DNA of 64,000 nucleotides from Rhodobacteraceae bacterium Alg231-04 (GTDB lineage Bacteria > Pseudomonadota > Alphaproteobacteria > Rhodobacterales > Rhodobacteraceae), in NCBI GenBank assembly GCA_900143635.1, contig FREY01000005.1:1-64000 (forward strand). Reading direction: 5' to 3'. How positions within the stretch are numbered: the stretch's first letter is position 1; each line of letters starts with the position of its first letter. The notes under the pieces were generated by a model. The model was not told where the DNA came from. It saw only the letters and a list, made by a program, of their open reading frames with translations, and did not search any database. A program made the translations under genes and the position numbers. Positions 45,453 to 54,311 of this stretch are shown here, piece after piece.

Positions 45453-45698
45453 ATGGCTTCACTGGACGACCCGGGACTGACGCTGGCCGAGATCATGCAG
45501 CGCTGGCCGCAGACAATTGCAGTGTTTCTGGAACGCAAAATGCTCTGCGTCGGGTGCGAGGTCAGCCCGTTTCACACCATCGCTGATGCCTGCCTGGAAT
45601 ATGGTCTGGAAGAGGAGGAATTCATCGCCGCCCTGAAGGCGGCAATCAATGACCCGCCTGGGACAGCTCAACAAGGCGATGCGCATCGCGCACCATGA
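45453..45698 (+). CDS. DUF1858-domain small protein
   Basis: The 81-residue soluble protein matches the DUF1858 family (LTLAEIMQRWPQTIAVFLERKMLCVGC), with a CVGC cysteine pair that suggests a redox or metal role. Related domains sit beside hybrid-cluster or denitrification genes. The start at 45453 has CGGAGGG 9 bases upstream. It shares a regulatory box with norC, so it is probably made during NO stress. Its 3' end overlaps the convergent nnrR gene. Confidence 0.78.
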   Translation: MASLDDPGLTLAEIMQRWPQTIAVFLERKMLCVGCEVSPFHTIADACLEYGLEEEEFIAALKAAINDPPGTAQQGDAHRAP

Positions 45699-46344
45699 TC
45701 CGTTTGCGCTGGCTTTCGACGATCCCCTGTTTCTGCCAGGCAGACAGCAGGCGGCTGACTGTGTGCAACGTGGTGCCGGTCATTTCAGAGATATTCTGCC
45801 GGGTGATCGGGAAGTCGATCTCGATCCCGCCGTCAATTTTTCGGCCGGTCTGATTGATCAGCCGCAGCAAGGCGTTGGCGACACGCTGCTCTACATGCAG
45901 GGTGGCCATCTCCATGATGCGGTTGTTCATTTCACCGACACGGGCGCCCACTGTTTTATAGGTCTCGGTGGCGAAGCCGTCATATTTGCCCAGGAAGTCG
46001 TCCCAAAGCCGCGTTGGCCAGCTGAGCACGATGCTTTCTGCCGCAGTCATTGCGGTTGCCGGGTAGGATTCACGCCCGATTGCTTTGGCGATGCCGAACA
46101 ACTGCCCAGACGGGATATGTAGTGAAATCACCTGCTCGCCTTCGGGTGTCAGCCGGATCACCCGGATATAGCCATCAAGCAGCATGAAGAACCGGTCGGC
46201 CGTATCACCTTCGGAGAAAACGGACTGATCGGCCTCGTAGCGGCGCGCGGCCGACTGGTCGAGGATTTCACGGATCTGGCTGCGCTCCAGCTTTGAGAAG
46301 GGCGGCAGGCTGATCAGCAGGCTTTCGTCGAGCTTATGAGGCAC
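45646..46344 (-). CDS. nnrR: NnrR-type Crp/Fnr regulator of nitrite/NO reduction
   Basis: The 232-residue protein has a beta-roll sensor domain, a long helix and a winged helix whose recognition segment reads TTLHTVSRLLSAWQ. The histidine in place of FNR's glutamate and the SR pair are typical of Nnr/NnrR NO sensors. It lacks FNR cysteines. The best start is the GTG at 46344, with GAAGGAAGG 6 bases upstream. It lies next to norCBQD and probably activates nir and nor in response to NO. Confidence 0.88.
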   Translation of the reverse strand: MPHKLDESLLISLPPFSKLERSQIREILDQSAARRYEADQSVFSEGDTADRFFMLLDGYIRVIRLTPEGEQVISLHIPSGQLFGIAKAIGRESYPATAMTAAESIVLSWPTRLWDDFLGKYDGFATETYKTVGARVGEMNNRIMEMATLHVEQRVANALLRLINQTGRKIDGGIEIDFPITRQNISEMTGTTLHTVSRLLSAWQKQGIVESQRKRIMVRDAHRLVELSQAGH

Positions 46345-47119
46345 GTGCGGCCTTCCTTCATTGACTTGCCGCGGTTCGATACCCCGGCTGCGAAGAGTTT
46401 CAAAGGGGGCAGAGGCTCTATTTTTCAAAAACAGAGGCCACCGGCCAAATCTTTCGGAGTTTGCGGCTGCGCAAAGTCCGAGGTCAACCCCTCGACCAAT
46501 CTTGATCTGGAATTCCGGCCTTTCCTTCGCCTTTCGTCAAATCGGGGGTGGGAAAAACTGTGGGTCAAAGGGTTGCCGTTCTGGCAGCCGATGAATTTGC
46601 GTCCCGGCGCCGCTGCCGCTTTGGTGGAAGCGGCGCCACACCATCTTGTGCGCAATCCAGTTTGTGGCGGCACTGCAGTGGAGCCGCCGCTTGCATCTTT
46701 CGGGTTGCGGCCGCAGGTCGGTCTGGTGCTGCAGGGTTGAGGGGCCCGCGCAGCCTGCACAGGATAACTGGCCCCGCCGCTCTGTCGGCGGGGCATTTTC
46801 TGTTGGTCCCTCCATTCACCGACCGCCGAACACCTAACGTTGGCCGGGGCCGCCGCGCTGCCGCATTTTGAACCTGCGCGCCCGCCGTGGGCGGCAGATC
46901 GCCGGATTGGGTATCAGCCAGCGGCGGAAAAAGGGTCAGACATCGCGATGCAGCGGCAAGCCGCGTGCGCCGGGGGGTGAAACTGGCGGCAACAAGCTCA
47001 AAACCAGACGGAATGACCATGGCCGTGGATCGGAAAAAGCTGTGACCATAGCCTCCATTCATCGCCTGGACACAACAGGTCAGGCGTAAAAAGTGAATGA
47101 TATGAACGGAGTAATCCCA
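46345..47119. other. Gene-free stretch with an orphan terminator
   Basis: About 775 bases between nnrR and the EF-hand gene. Frames are open on both strands, for example 46336-46740 plus, but none has a recognisable domain. The only strong signal is the plus-strand terminator at 46771. A short untranslated RNA ending there is possible. Confidence 0.5.
46771..46800 (+). terminator. Orphan rho-independent terminator
   Basis: GCCCCGCCG (46771-46779) and CGGCGGGGC (46786-46794) form a perfect 9-bp stem, followed by ATTTTC. No plus-strand gene is supported upstream within 1 kb, apart from the end of the DUF1858 gene at 45698. Confidence 0.75.
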
Positions 47120-47365
47120 ATGAAGAACTTTGCCCTCACCGTCGCCACCCTGACTGCAATTTCTGCGTCACCCCTTCTCGCCGGGGGGCTTGCAGATCTG
47201 GATGCGGATGCCAGCGGCACCCTATCCATGGAGGAGCTGCAGGCCGTCTTTCCTGATCTGACGGAGGAAACCTTCGGGGCTATTGACGCCAATGCCGATG
47301 GAGATGTCGACATGGATGAGGCGCAGGCCGCGGTTGAGGCGGGCGTTTTGCCTGCCACCGGCTGA
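47120..47365 (+). CDS. Exported EF-hand calcium-binding protein
   Basis: The 81-residue protein has a signal peptide ending near LAGG (about residue 22) and two canonical EF-hand loops: residues 28-39 (Asp28, Asp30, Ser32, Gly33, Glu39) and 56-67 (Asp56, Asn58, Asp60, Gly61, Glu67). It would bind calcium in the periplasm. I start at the ATG at 47120 with ACGGAG upstream. Its neighbours are denitrification genes, but no functional link is proven. Confidence 0.85.
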   Translation: MKNFALTVATLTAISASPLLAGGLADLDADASGTLSMEELQAVFPDLTEETFGAIDANADGDVDMDEAQAAVEAGVLPATG

Positions 47366-47391
47366 TCCTGTCATACCGCAATCTGCGTCTC

Positions 47392-47420
47392 GCGGCCTCG
47401 CAATTTGCGGGGCCGCTTTT
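47392..47420 (+). terminator. Terminator after the EF-hand gene
   Basis: GCGGCC (47392-47397) pairs with GGCCGC (47411-47416), with an inner CGCA/TGCG stem, and TTTT follows. Confidence 0.75.
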
Positions 47421-47436
47421 GAGGTAACAGGTGGTT

Positions 47437-48633
47437 TCAGCCCGGTCGTTTCAGCAGTAACAGTGGCCCATAGCGCAGAGCAAAACCGCCAAATCCGATC
47501 ATCCAGCCAATTGCAGAGAGGTAGTAGAAGGTCGTTGCCGCCTCGGGCAGCAGACCCGCCACAAAGCGTGACAAAACCGAGATCAGAACCGCGGCATATA
47601 TCGCTGTCGTCGCCGCCCCGGCAGCCAAGGGCTGACCCGTGTGCCCCAGCGTGGCGCGGGACATCACTGCGAGGGTCATCAGGCCGATCGCTCCGGCCAT
47701 CCAGATATGCTGCGCGGCTGTCGGGTCGACCAGATCGGGGAGCAGAATCGCAATGCCCAAGGTCAGAGCGCCGAGCGGCATCAGGAAATAGGCGATGTGC
47801 AGTACCGCCAGTAGCGGGTTTTTCAGGGTTTGGCCGCCGCTCCAGCGGCTGAGACGGGCCAGATGCATCAGCCCGGCCGCCAGCATGGCGACTCCGCTCA
47901 GCGGGTGTTCAGGCAGGGCGACCCAACTTAGCAAAGCGGCCAGCAGAACCAGCAGCGCGGCCTTGTCGAACCGTTGCATCGGCGGCACCGGAAGGGAGGT
48001 GCTGCCCTGTTTGGCCAGCCAGTTGCGGGTGAAAGACGGCACGATCCGCCCGCCGATCACACCAATCATCATCAGGCCAGACCCCAGCCCCAGGCGTAGG
48101 CCGTAGCCCTGTGCAGGATAGCCTCCGGTCGCGGCCTCGATGTGAAACAGCACATTGGCAACGATCAGTACGCCCATCATGGCCAGCACGATGAGATTGC
48201 GCCAGTTTTTCCCTGCAATAATCTCGCGCGCCATCATCGCTGCCAGGGCGGTGGGGGCAGAAAGGTCGATCAAGGCCACCAGCGTTGCAGGCAGGCCGGC
48301 GGAAACCGCAACCGCCAGCCGACCGGCAAGCCACAACAGCACCAGACCACCCAGCGGCCAGCCGACCACCGGCAGGCGCCCGGTCCAGTTTGGCACCGCC
48401 GTTAGCAAAAATCCCGCTACAATCGCGGGCAAATAGCCGAACAGCAGCGCATGGGCGTGCCAGCTGACCGGATCAAAGGCCGTTGGCAGCGTCAGGACGC
48501 CTGCGAGCATCAGCACCCAAAGCAGCATTGCCAACGCGGCCCAGACTGCACCAAGAAAGAAGAAGGGGCGGAAACCATAAGACAGGATGGCAGGACCCTG
48601 CCATTTGCGCATCTGCTCGGCGGAAGAGGACAT
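47437..48633 (-). CDS. nnrS: NnrS family membrane protein
   Basis: The 398-residue protein has about twelve membrane segments and clear NnrS motifs: GFRPFFFLGAVWAAL near the start, WHAHALLFGYLPAIVAGFLLTAVPNWTG, GGRIVPSFTRNW, and MSRATLGHTGQPL. NnrS is a heme- and copper-containing protein regulated by NnrR that relieves nitrosative stress. I start at the ATG at 48633, with GGAG 7 bases upstream. It converges with the EF-hand gene. Confidence 0.93.
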   Translation of the reverse strand: MSSSAEQMRKWQGPAILSYGFRPFFFLGAVWAALAMLLWVLMLAGVLTLPTAFDPVSWHAHALLFGYLPAIVAGFLLTAVPNWTGRLPVVGWPLGGLVLLWLAGRLAVAVSAGLPATLVALIDLSAPTALAAMMAREIIAGKNWRNLIVLAMMGVLIVANVLFHIEAATGGYPAQGYGLRLGLGSGLMMIGVIGGRIVPSFTRNWLAKQGSTSLPVPPMQRFDKAALLVLLAALLSWVALPEHPLSGVAMLAAGLMHLARLSRWSGGQTLKNPLLAVLHIAYFLMPLGALTLGIAILLPDLVDPTAAQHIWMAGAIGLMTLAVMSRATLGHTGQPLAAGAATTAIYAAVLISVLSRFVAGLLPEAATTFYYLSAIGWMIGFGGFALRYGPLLLLKRPG

Positions 48634-48738
48634 GGGGGACTCCGGGCGGTGTTTTCTGGCAGCATCGCGGATGCGCCAAAAACCCTCGTTGCGTTTTGAC
48701 AAATGAATTGCTGTCAGCGCAATGAAAGCGTTGGATTG

Positions 48739-49671
48739 TCAGCCCAGAAGGGTCAGCCAGAACCAGGCAGTGAAGATACAGAACCCTGTGGAAAACAGCA
48801 CCGAAGTGGCCGCAACCCGCTTCGCGGCACCATACATATTGGCAAAGATAAAGGCGTTCATTCCAGGTGCCATCGCCGCAGTCACCACGCCGGACCGGAA
48901 CAGGTCCTGCGGCAGGCCAGCGGCACTGCCAAAAGTCCAGACAATCGCCGGGTGCAGCAGAAGAGACACCGCGCAGACAAAGAGGATCGCGCGCAGATCG
49001 CCCTCGGGCCTGTATTGCACCAGCGCCCCGCCGAGCGAGAACAGCGCCATGGGCAGGGCGGTTCTGGTTATCATCGTCAGGGCTTCGTCGATCACGCCGG
49101 GGATATTGGTTTGGGTAAGATTGACCGCAAAGCCGGCGGCAATGGCCAGAATCAGAGTGTTCTTGAACATCGCCGACAAGATTGCACCAACTGTCCGCAA
49201 TCCACCTTTGTCGCTGTTGCGGACCACTTCCATCACCGTGATTCCCAGAAAGTAGCAAAAGGGGGAATGCAGCGCGATGATTGTGAAGTTGCCGGTGAGG
49301 TTATCCGCACCATATGCCCGCTCGGTGATCGCCAGTCCCAGAAGAACCGAGTTTGAGAACAAGCAGCAAAAACCGATCACCACGCTGTCAGGCCAGTTGC
49401 GTTTAAACACCAGCCGTGCGGCAGCGATGCCAAGGGCAAAGCAGATCCCGGCTCCGCTGTAAAAACTCAGTAAAAGCCGTATGTCAAAGCCGGTTTCCAA
49501 GTCCAGTCGCGCCATTGCGCTGAACAACAGGCAGGGAATGGCAAAGCCTTGGGCGAATTTCATCAGCCCGTCGATATGGATCTGGGTAAAAAAACCGGCC
49601 CGCGTGGTGCCGTAGCCCGCGCCGATGACCAAAAAGACCGGCAGGATCACGTCAATCAGGCTTTGGAACAT
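48739..49671 (-). CDS. AEC-family (auxin efflux carrier) transporter
   Basis: The 310-residue protein has ten membrane segments in two halves, with the family pattern GYGTTRAGFF at the N-terminus and APGMNAFIFANMYG near the C-terminus. Bacterial members carry malonate, malate or other organic acids; the substrate here is unknown. It begins 36 bases downstream of the MBL hydrolase gene and may be part of the same transcript. Confidence 0.88.
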   Translation of the reverse strand: MFQSLIDVILPVFLVIGAGYGTTRAGFFTQIHIDGLMKFAQGFAIPCLLFSAMARLDLETGFDIRLLLSFYSGAGICFALGIAAARLVFKRNWPDSVVIGFCCLFSNSVLLGLAITERAYGADNLTGNFTIIALHSPFCYFLGITVMEVVRNSDKGGLRTVGAILSAMFKNTLILAIAAGFAVNLTQTNIPGVIDEALTMITRTALPMALFSLGGALVQYRPEGDLRAILFVCAVSLLLHPAIVWTFGSAAGLPQDLFRSGVVTAAMAPGMNAFIFANMYGAAKRVAATSVLFSTGFCIFTAWFWLTLLG

Positions 49672-49707
49672 TCAACCGCTTTCTGGTTTGCCGCCTGAGT
49701 TGCGCGG

Positions 49708-50505
49708 TCAGATGTCGAACTTCAGGACCATCCCGTCATAGGCCGGGGTGATATGCTCAGGCGTTTCGCCGTCCACGGTCTCATAATCCAGATCGATATG
49801 CATATTGGTCAGCACGGCGCTGCGGGGCTGCATTTTCTCGATCCATTCCAGCGCGCGGTCCAGATGCGCGTGGGTGGGGTGCGGTTTGCGGCGCAGAGCG
49901 TCGACAATCCAGCAATCCAGATCCTTCAGCGACTCCCAGGAGGCCTCATAGATCTCGGCCACGTCCGGCAGGTAGGCGACCCCGCCAATACGAAACCCCA
50001 ATGAATCGATAGAGCCGTGGCCGACTTTGAAGGGATGAAATGGGATCGGACCGCCGGGGCCGTCGATCACAAAGTCATCGTTGATGGTATGCAGGTCCAG
50101 AATTGGCGGGTAGGGCGAGCCCTGGGGCTGCACAAAGGCATAGCCAAAGCGGCTGAGCAGCGCGTTTTGGGTGTCGCCATCGGCCCAGACCTTGATGCGT
50201 TCACGCATGTTGAAAACGATCATCCGCAGATCATCGATCCCGTGCACATGATCGGCGTGAGAATGGGTATAGACCACACCGTCCAGCCGTCCGGTGCCTG
50301 TATCCAGCAGCTGGCTACGCATGTCCGGTGTGGTGTCGATCAGCACTGATGTCGTGCCGTCCGGTCCGTCGCGCTCTACCAGCATGGAACAGCGGCGGCG
50401 GATGTTCTTGGGATTGTTTGGATCGCAGTCACCCCAATGGCCGCCCAGACGCGGCACACCACCAGAAGAGCCGCAGCCCAATATGGTAAAGCGCAGCTCT
50501 GCCAT
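49708..50505 (-). CDS. MBL-fold metal-dependent hydrolase (PhnP-like)
   Basis: The 265-residue protein has the metallo-beta-lactamase signature HSHADHVHGID and the N-terminal CGSSGGVPRLGG stretch of the PhnP/lipoate-ligase-associated group. Further metal ligands are in LTNMHIDLDYE. Such proteins are phosphodiesterases. It overlaps tatD by one base (TGATG), a neighbourhood common in alphaproteobacteria. Confidence 0.88.
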   Translation of the reverse strand: MAELRFTILGCGSSGGVPRLGGHWGDCDPNNPKNIRRRCSMLVERDGPDGTTSVLIDTTPDMRSQLLDTGTGRLDGVVYTHSHADHVHGIDDLRMIVFNMRERIKVWADGDTQNALLSRFGYAFVQPQGSPYPPILDLHTINDDFVIDGPGGPIPFHPFKVGHGSIDSLGFRIGGVAYLPDVAEIYEASWESLKDLDCWIVDALRRKPHPTHAHLDRALEWIEKMQPRSAVLTNMHIDLDYETVDGETPEHITPAYDGMVLKFDI

Positions 50506-51314
50506 CAGGCGGCCGCCTTGCTGGCGGCAGCAGCTTTGGAAAACAGGCGGTCGAAATTGGCCTGCGTTTGTGCTGCAAAATCAACGTAGTCCATGCCAAA
50601 TGCCTCAGCCCCGACTTTGGCGGTGTGGGCGGTATAGGCGGGTTCGTTACGCTTGCCACGGAAGGGTGGCGGCGCCAGATAGGGCGCGTCTGTTTCGACC
50701 AGAATGCGCTCTACCGGGGCAGCGGCAAAGATATCGCGGATGGGCTGGCTTTTGGGGAAAGCGGCAATGCCGGACATCGACAGGTAAAAGCCCAGATCCA
50801 GTGCTGCCCGCGCCAGCTCTGGTGAGGATGAGAAACAGTGCATCACGCAGGAATAGGCGCCGTTGGCCATTTCTTCCGCCAGAATACGGGCCATGTCATC
50901 ATCGGCATCGCGCGAATGGATGATCAGCGGCAGGCCGGTCTCGCGCGCAGCGGCAATATGGATGCGCAGGCTCTCCTGCTGCACGGATTTGCTTTCGGCG
51001 GTGTAGTGATAATCCAGCCCGGTCTCACCGATGCCGACAAATTTCGGGTGTTTGGCCAATGCCACCAGTTCATCCAGCGTCGCCATCGGCTCTTCCGCGA
51101 CGCTCATCGGGTGGGTGCCTGCGGCATAGAAGACGGGCGCGTGGGCCTCGGCGATGGCACGCACGGTAGGTTCATTCTTTAGCCTGGTGCAGATGGTCAC
51201 CATTCGGGTGACGCCGGCATCTGCGGCGCGGGCGATGATGTCCTCCAGCTGGCCTTCGAAATCGGGGAAGTCGAGGTGGCAGTGGCTGTCGGTAATCTGG
51301 GGAGTGTCGGTCAT
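50505..51314 (-). CDS. tatD: TatD-family deoxyribonuclease
   Basis: The 269-residue TIM-barrel metal hydrolase has the DSHCHLDF N-terminal metal motif, GETGLDYHY with the bridging glutamate, IIHSRDADDD, CVMHCFSS, and VETDAPYL. It acts as a 3'-5' exonuclease in DNA repair and turnover. It lies between holB (43 bases) and the MBL hydrolase in the operon. Confidence 0.93.
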   Translation of the reverse strand: MTDTPQITDSHCHLDFPDFEGQLEDIIARAADAGVTRMVTICTRLKNEPTVRAIAEAHAPVFYAAGTHPMSVAEEPMATLDELVALAKHPKFVGIGETGLDYHYTAESKSVQQESLRIHIAAARETGLPLIIHSRDADDDMARILAEEMANGAYSCVMHCFSSSPELARAALDLGFYLSMSGIAAFPKSQPIRDIFAAAPVERILVETDAPYLAPPPFRGKRNEPAYTAHTAKVGAEAFGMDYVDFAAQTQANFDRLFSKAAAASKAAA

Positions 51315-51357
51315 CTTGTCTCTGTCGCCTGCGGCTGCGCCAGAGCCCGGTTTCGGG

Positions 51358-52482
51358 TCAGCTGGCGGCGGTTTTCTGCATCTTGAAAACGGTATCTAGA
51401 ACAAGTGCTGCGGGGTCAAGGTTCACCGCCTGGCCGTGGCGCGCGCGCTGGGTTGCTTCGGCGGCCAGATCGGCCCAGGCGCGGGCCTTGGCCGGGTGGG
51501 GGGACAGGCGCGTCAGCATTGCGGCCTCGCCCGGTGCAGCCTCCGGCGAGGGCGGGGTGCCGGTGGCACCGGTGCGCGCCAGACGGGCCAATGCGGTTTC
51601 CATCAGGGTCAGCAGCAGTTCGAACTTGTCGGCAGCGCCGCGCTGGGCTGCGGCCTCGGCCAGTTTCAGCGCGCGCGATCGGTCCAGACGCGGCAGGGTG
51701 TCGAGGATCTGAGCCAGCTCGGCATAGATCGCCAGCCCGCCGAGGTTCAGCAACCGCAGCGCCGCCCCGACAGAGCCCTGCGCAAGTGCAGCGAGGTGCT
51801 CGGGGTTTTGCGGCAGCTCAGCGCCGGTCTGGGCAAGGGCCGATTGCATATCGTCGGGCGAGAGTTGCCCCAGCCGCAGGGTGCGACAGCGCGAACGGAT
51901 CGTCGGTAGCAGGCGCGAGGGCTGGTGTGAAACCAGAAGGATCGTGGTGCGGGCCGGGGGCTCTTCCAGCATTTTTAACAGCGCGTTGGCAGCGCTGGTG
52001 TTCATCTCATCAGCTGCATCAACAATGACCACACGTCGGCCGCCATCGGTGGCAGAGAGGCCGAAAAACCGGTTCAGCTTGCGGATGTCATCCACCACGA
52101 TCTGGCTGCGCTGCTTGCCCTTGTCGTCATAGCTGCGGGTGATCGAGGCCAGACCCGGCTCCGCCAGCGCTGAAAGACGGTGCGAAACGGGATGTTCCGG
52201 GTCGATATCCAGCGACTGTGGCGGCGGTGGCGCGCCAAACAGCCCGTCTTCGGCGGGCGGTGTGGCCAGCAGAAACCGCGCAATGCGCCAGGCCAGCGTT
52301 GCCTTGCCGACACCCTGCGGTCCGGTCAGCATCCAGCCGTGGTGCAGCCGGTCCGAGTTAAACGCCTCCAAAAAACTCTGTTCTGCGGCGGCCTGCCCAA
52401 ACAATTGCAGGGTTTCGCGCGGATGCGGCGCGCCTTCGGCCTGATCGGCGCGGGGCAGCTCTTCGGTGGCGGCAACCTTCAT
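51358..52482 (-). CDS. holB: DNA polymerase III delta-prime subunit
   Basis: The 374-residue AAA+ protein has a P-loop (GPQGVGKATLAWRIARF), the VVIVDAADEMNTSAANALLKMLEEPP segment and the SRCR motif typical of the clamp-loader subunit. It loads the beta clamp together with the other tau/gamma and delta subunits. The start overlaps the tmk stop by 4 bases. Confidence 0.93.
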   Translation of the reverse strand: MKVAATEELPRADQAEGAPHPRETLQLFGQAAAEQSFLEAFNSDRLHHGWMLTGPQGVGKATLAWRIARFLLATPPAEDGLFGAPPPPQSLDIDPEHPVSHRLSALAEPGLASITRSYDDKGKQRSQIVVDDIRKLNRFFGLSATDGGRRVVIVDAADEMNTSAANALLKMLEEPPARTTILLVSHQPSRLLPTIRSRCRTLRLGQLSPDDMQSALAQTGAELPQNPEHLAALAQGSVGAALRLLNLGGLAIYAELAQILDTLPRLDRSRALKLAEAAAQRGAADKFELLLTLMETALARLARTGATGTPPSPEAAPGEAAMLTRLSPHPAKARAWADLAAEATQRARHGQAVNLDPAALVLDTVFKMQKTAAS

Positions 52483-53114
52483 GTCAGCGCAGCCTGTGTA
52501 TGGGCGAGTACATCGGCGGCTACGAGGTCCATATCGCGCGCACCATCAATGACGCGGATGCGGTCACCAAATTCTGCCGCCAACGCCAGAAAACCTGCGC
52601 GCATGGTCTGCTGCAGCTCCAGCCCGAAATCCTCGAACCGTTCCTCGGTGCCCTGTCGGCCTTTGGCGCGGGCAAGGCCGGTCTCCGGGTCCATGTCGAT
52701 CAACAGCGTAAGATCCGGTTCGCGCCCGATCATCAGCGCATGAAGCTGGTCGACCTCGGCGCGCAGATTGCCGCGTGACAGGCCCTGATACATCCGCGAG
52801 GAATCCGCGAAACGGTCGCAGATGACCACTTTGCCTGCGGCCAATGCGGGCTCGATCGTGCGCTCCAGATGGTCGCGGCGGGCGGCGGTGAACAACAACA
52901 GCTCGGTTGCGGCGGACCAGCGGTCGGGATCGCCCTCCAGCACCAGACGGCGGATTTGTTCTGCACCTTCTGATCCGCCGGGTTCGCGGGTCAGCACCAC
53001 GTCATGACCTGCCGCACGCAGAGTTTCGGCAAGCATGCGGGCCTGGGTCGATTTACCCGAGCCGTCGATGCCCTCGAAGGTCAGGAACAGGCCCTTGGAG
53101 TTTGATGTGTTCAC
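52479..53114 (-). CDS. tmk: Thymidylate kinase
   Basis: The 211-residue kinase has the P-loop FEGIDGSGKST, the TREPGGS substrate motif, CDRFADSS, and a LID (RAKGRQGTEERFED). It converts dTMP to dTDP. It overlaps the preceding carboxypeptidase gene and the following holB gene by 4 bases each, the usual tmk-holB pairing. Confidence 0.95.
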   Translation of the reverse strand: MNTSNSKGLFLTFEGIDGSGKSTQARMLAETLRAAGHDVVLTREPGGSEGAEQIRRLVLEGDPDRWSAATELLLFTAARRDHLERTIEPALAAGKVVICDRFADSSRMYQGLSRGNLRAEVDQLHALMIGREPDLTLLIDMDPETGLARAKGRQGTEERFEDFGLELQQTMRAGFLALAAEFGDRIRVIDGARDMDLVAADVLAHTQAALT

Positions 53115-54292
53115 GATGCCTCTGCCGGTCCGTTCAGAATTTGCCGCATCAATGCTTTGGCCGCAGTGGTGACGCGCACGGTAAAGCCACCGCGCGCCAC
53201 ATCGTTTGCGGCGACCAGTGGCAGGCGGATCTCGGGCAGCTCATCCGGTTGGATTACCAGTTCTGCCAGCAGATCACCCTTTGCCACCGGCGCATTCACC
53301 GGCCCGTCATAGACCACTTCGGCGTTGATCTGGCGCCCGGCGAGTGCCGGCAGCAGGATTTCCAGATCTTCGGCGGCGACCAGATCTACGGTTGCGGCGG
53401 CACCCATCCAGATATCCGCCTGCGCAACCGGCTCTCCGGCTTTAGCGATGGTTCTTTTGCCAAAGTGGCGAAACGACCAGTTAACAATGGCTTCGGCCTC
53501 CTCTGCGCGCTGGGCGGTGGAGTTCAGACCTGAGAGCACAAAGATCACTCGGCGGCCATCTTGCAGCGCCGAGCCAGTAAGGCCAAAGCCTGCCTCTTCG
53601 GTGTGGCCGGTTTTCAGCCCATCGGCACCGATACCTAGCCGCAGCAGCGGATTGCGGTTACGCACGTTAGAGGGCGCGCGACCGTCAAATTCAAAGGTGG
53701 TTTCCTTGAAGAGCGGGTAATACTCGGGGAAATCCTCGATCAGATGTTCCGCCAGAATGGCAAGGTCCTGGGCCGACATCCGGTGGCCGGCGGCGGGCCA
53801 GCCATTGGAGTTGGCAAAGGTCGAGTTTGCCATCCCCATCTGCTGGGCGCGTTTGGTCATGTAGCGGGCAAATCCTGCCTCGGTGCCATCCGGGCTCAGC
53901 GCTTCAGCGATCACCACACAGGCGTCATTGCCCGACAGCACGATAATGCCGCGCAGCAAGTCTTCGACCCGCACCCGGTCCTGGGTGTTGAGGAACATGG
54001 TCGAGCCCTTATAGCTCATCGCGTGTTCCGAGACGGGCAGCCGTTCGTCCAGGGTCAGCCGCCCGTCGCGCAGCGCCTCAAACGCCACATAGAGCGTCAT
54101 CAGTTTCGACATGGAGGCCGGCGGCAGCGCGGTTTCAGCGTTTTTCGACATCAGCACCGTATTGGTGCCCGCATCCACCACATAGGCGGCGCGCGCCTTG
54201 GTGTCGAAGGCCGCAGCCGACAGGGCCGAAAGGCCGACGATCAGGCCGGCAGCGGCAAGCCGTCTGGCAGAGGTTTTCAGGAGGTCATACAT
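53111..54292 (-). CDS. dacC: D-alanyl-D-alanine carboxypeptidase (penicillin-binding protein 5/6 type)
   Basis: The 393-residue exported protein has a signal peptide to about residue 28 and the three active-site motifs: SMSK (SxxK), SGN (SxN) and KTG (LKTGHTEEAG). A C-terminal beta-rich domain after about residue 275 and a short amphipathic tail anchor it to the membrane. It trims pentapeptides of peptidoglycan. It follows the SPOR lipoprotein gene by 19 bases. Confidence 0.94.
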   Translation of the reverse strand: MYDLLKTSARRLAAAGLIVGLSALSAAAFDTKARAAYVVDAGTNTVLMSKNAETALPPASMSKLMTLYVAFEALRDGRLTLDERLPVSEHAMSYKGSTMFLNTQDRVRVEDLLRGIIVLSGNDACVVIAEALSPDGTEAGFARYMTKRAQQMGMANSTFANSNGWPAAGHRMSAQDLAILAEHLIEDFPEYYPLFKETTFEFDGRAPSNVRNRNPLLRLGIGADGLKTGHTEEAGFGLTGSALQDGRRVIFVLSGLNSTAQRAEEAEAIVNWSFRHFGKRTIAKAGEPVAQADIWMGAAATVDLVAAEDLEILLPALAGRQINAEVVYDGPVNAPVAKGDLLAELVIQPDELPEIRLPLVAANDVARGGFTVRVTTAAKALMRQILNGPAEAS

Positions 54293-54311
54293 GGCAGATC
54301 CCTCTTCCCGG

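Noticed and set aside
46336-46740. A 134-codon plus-strand frame ending before the orphan terminator
   Set aside because: It begins inside nnrR on the opposite strand and has neither a domain nor a ribosome binding site. The terminator alone is not enough to call a gene.
48699-48712. Possible FNR-type box upstream of nnrS (half TTGAC at the nnrS side)
   Set aside because: Only one half-site is recognisable; the other half does not match, so I do not annotate it.
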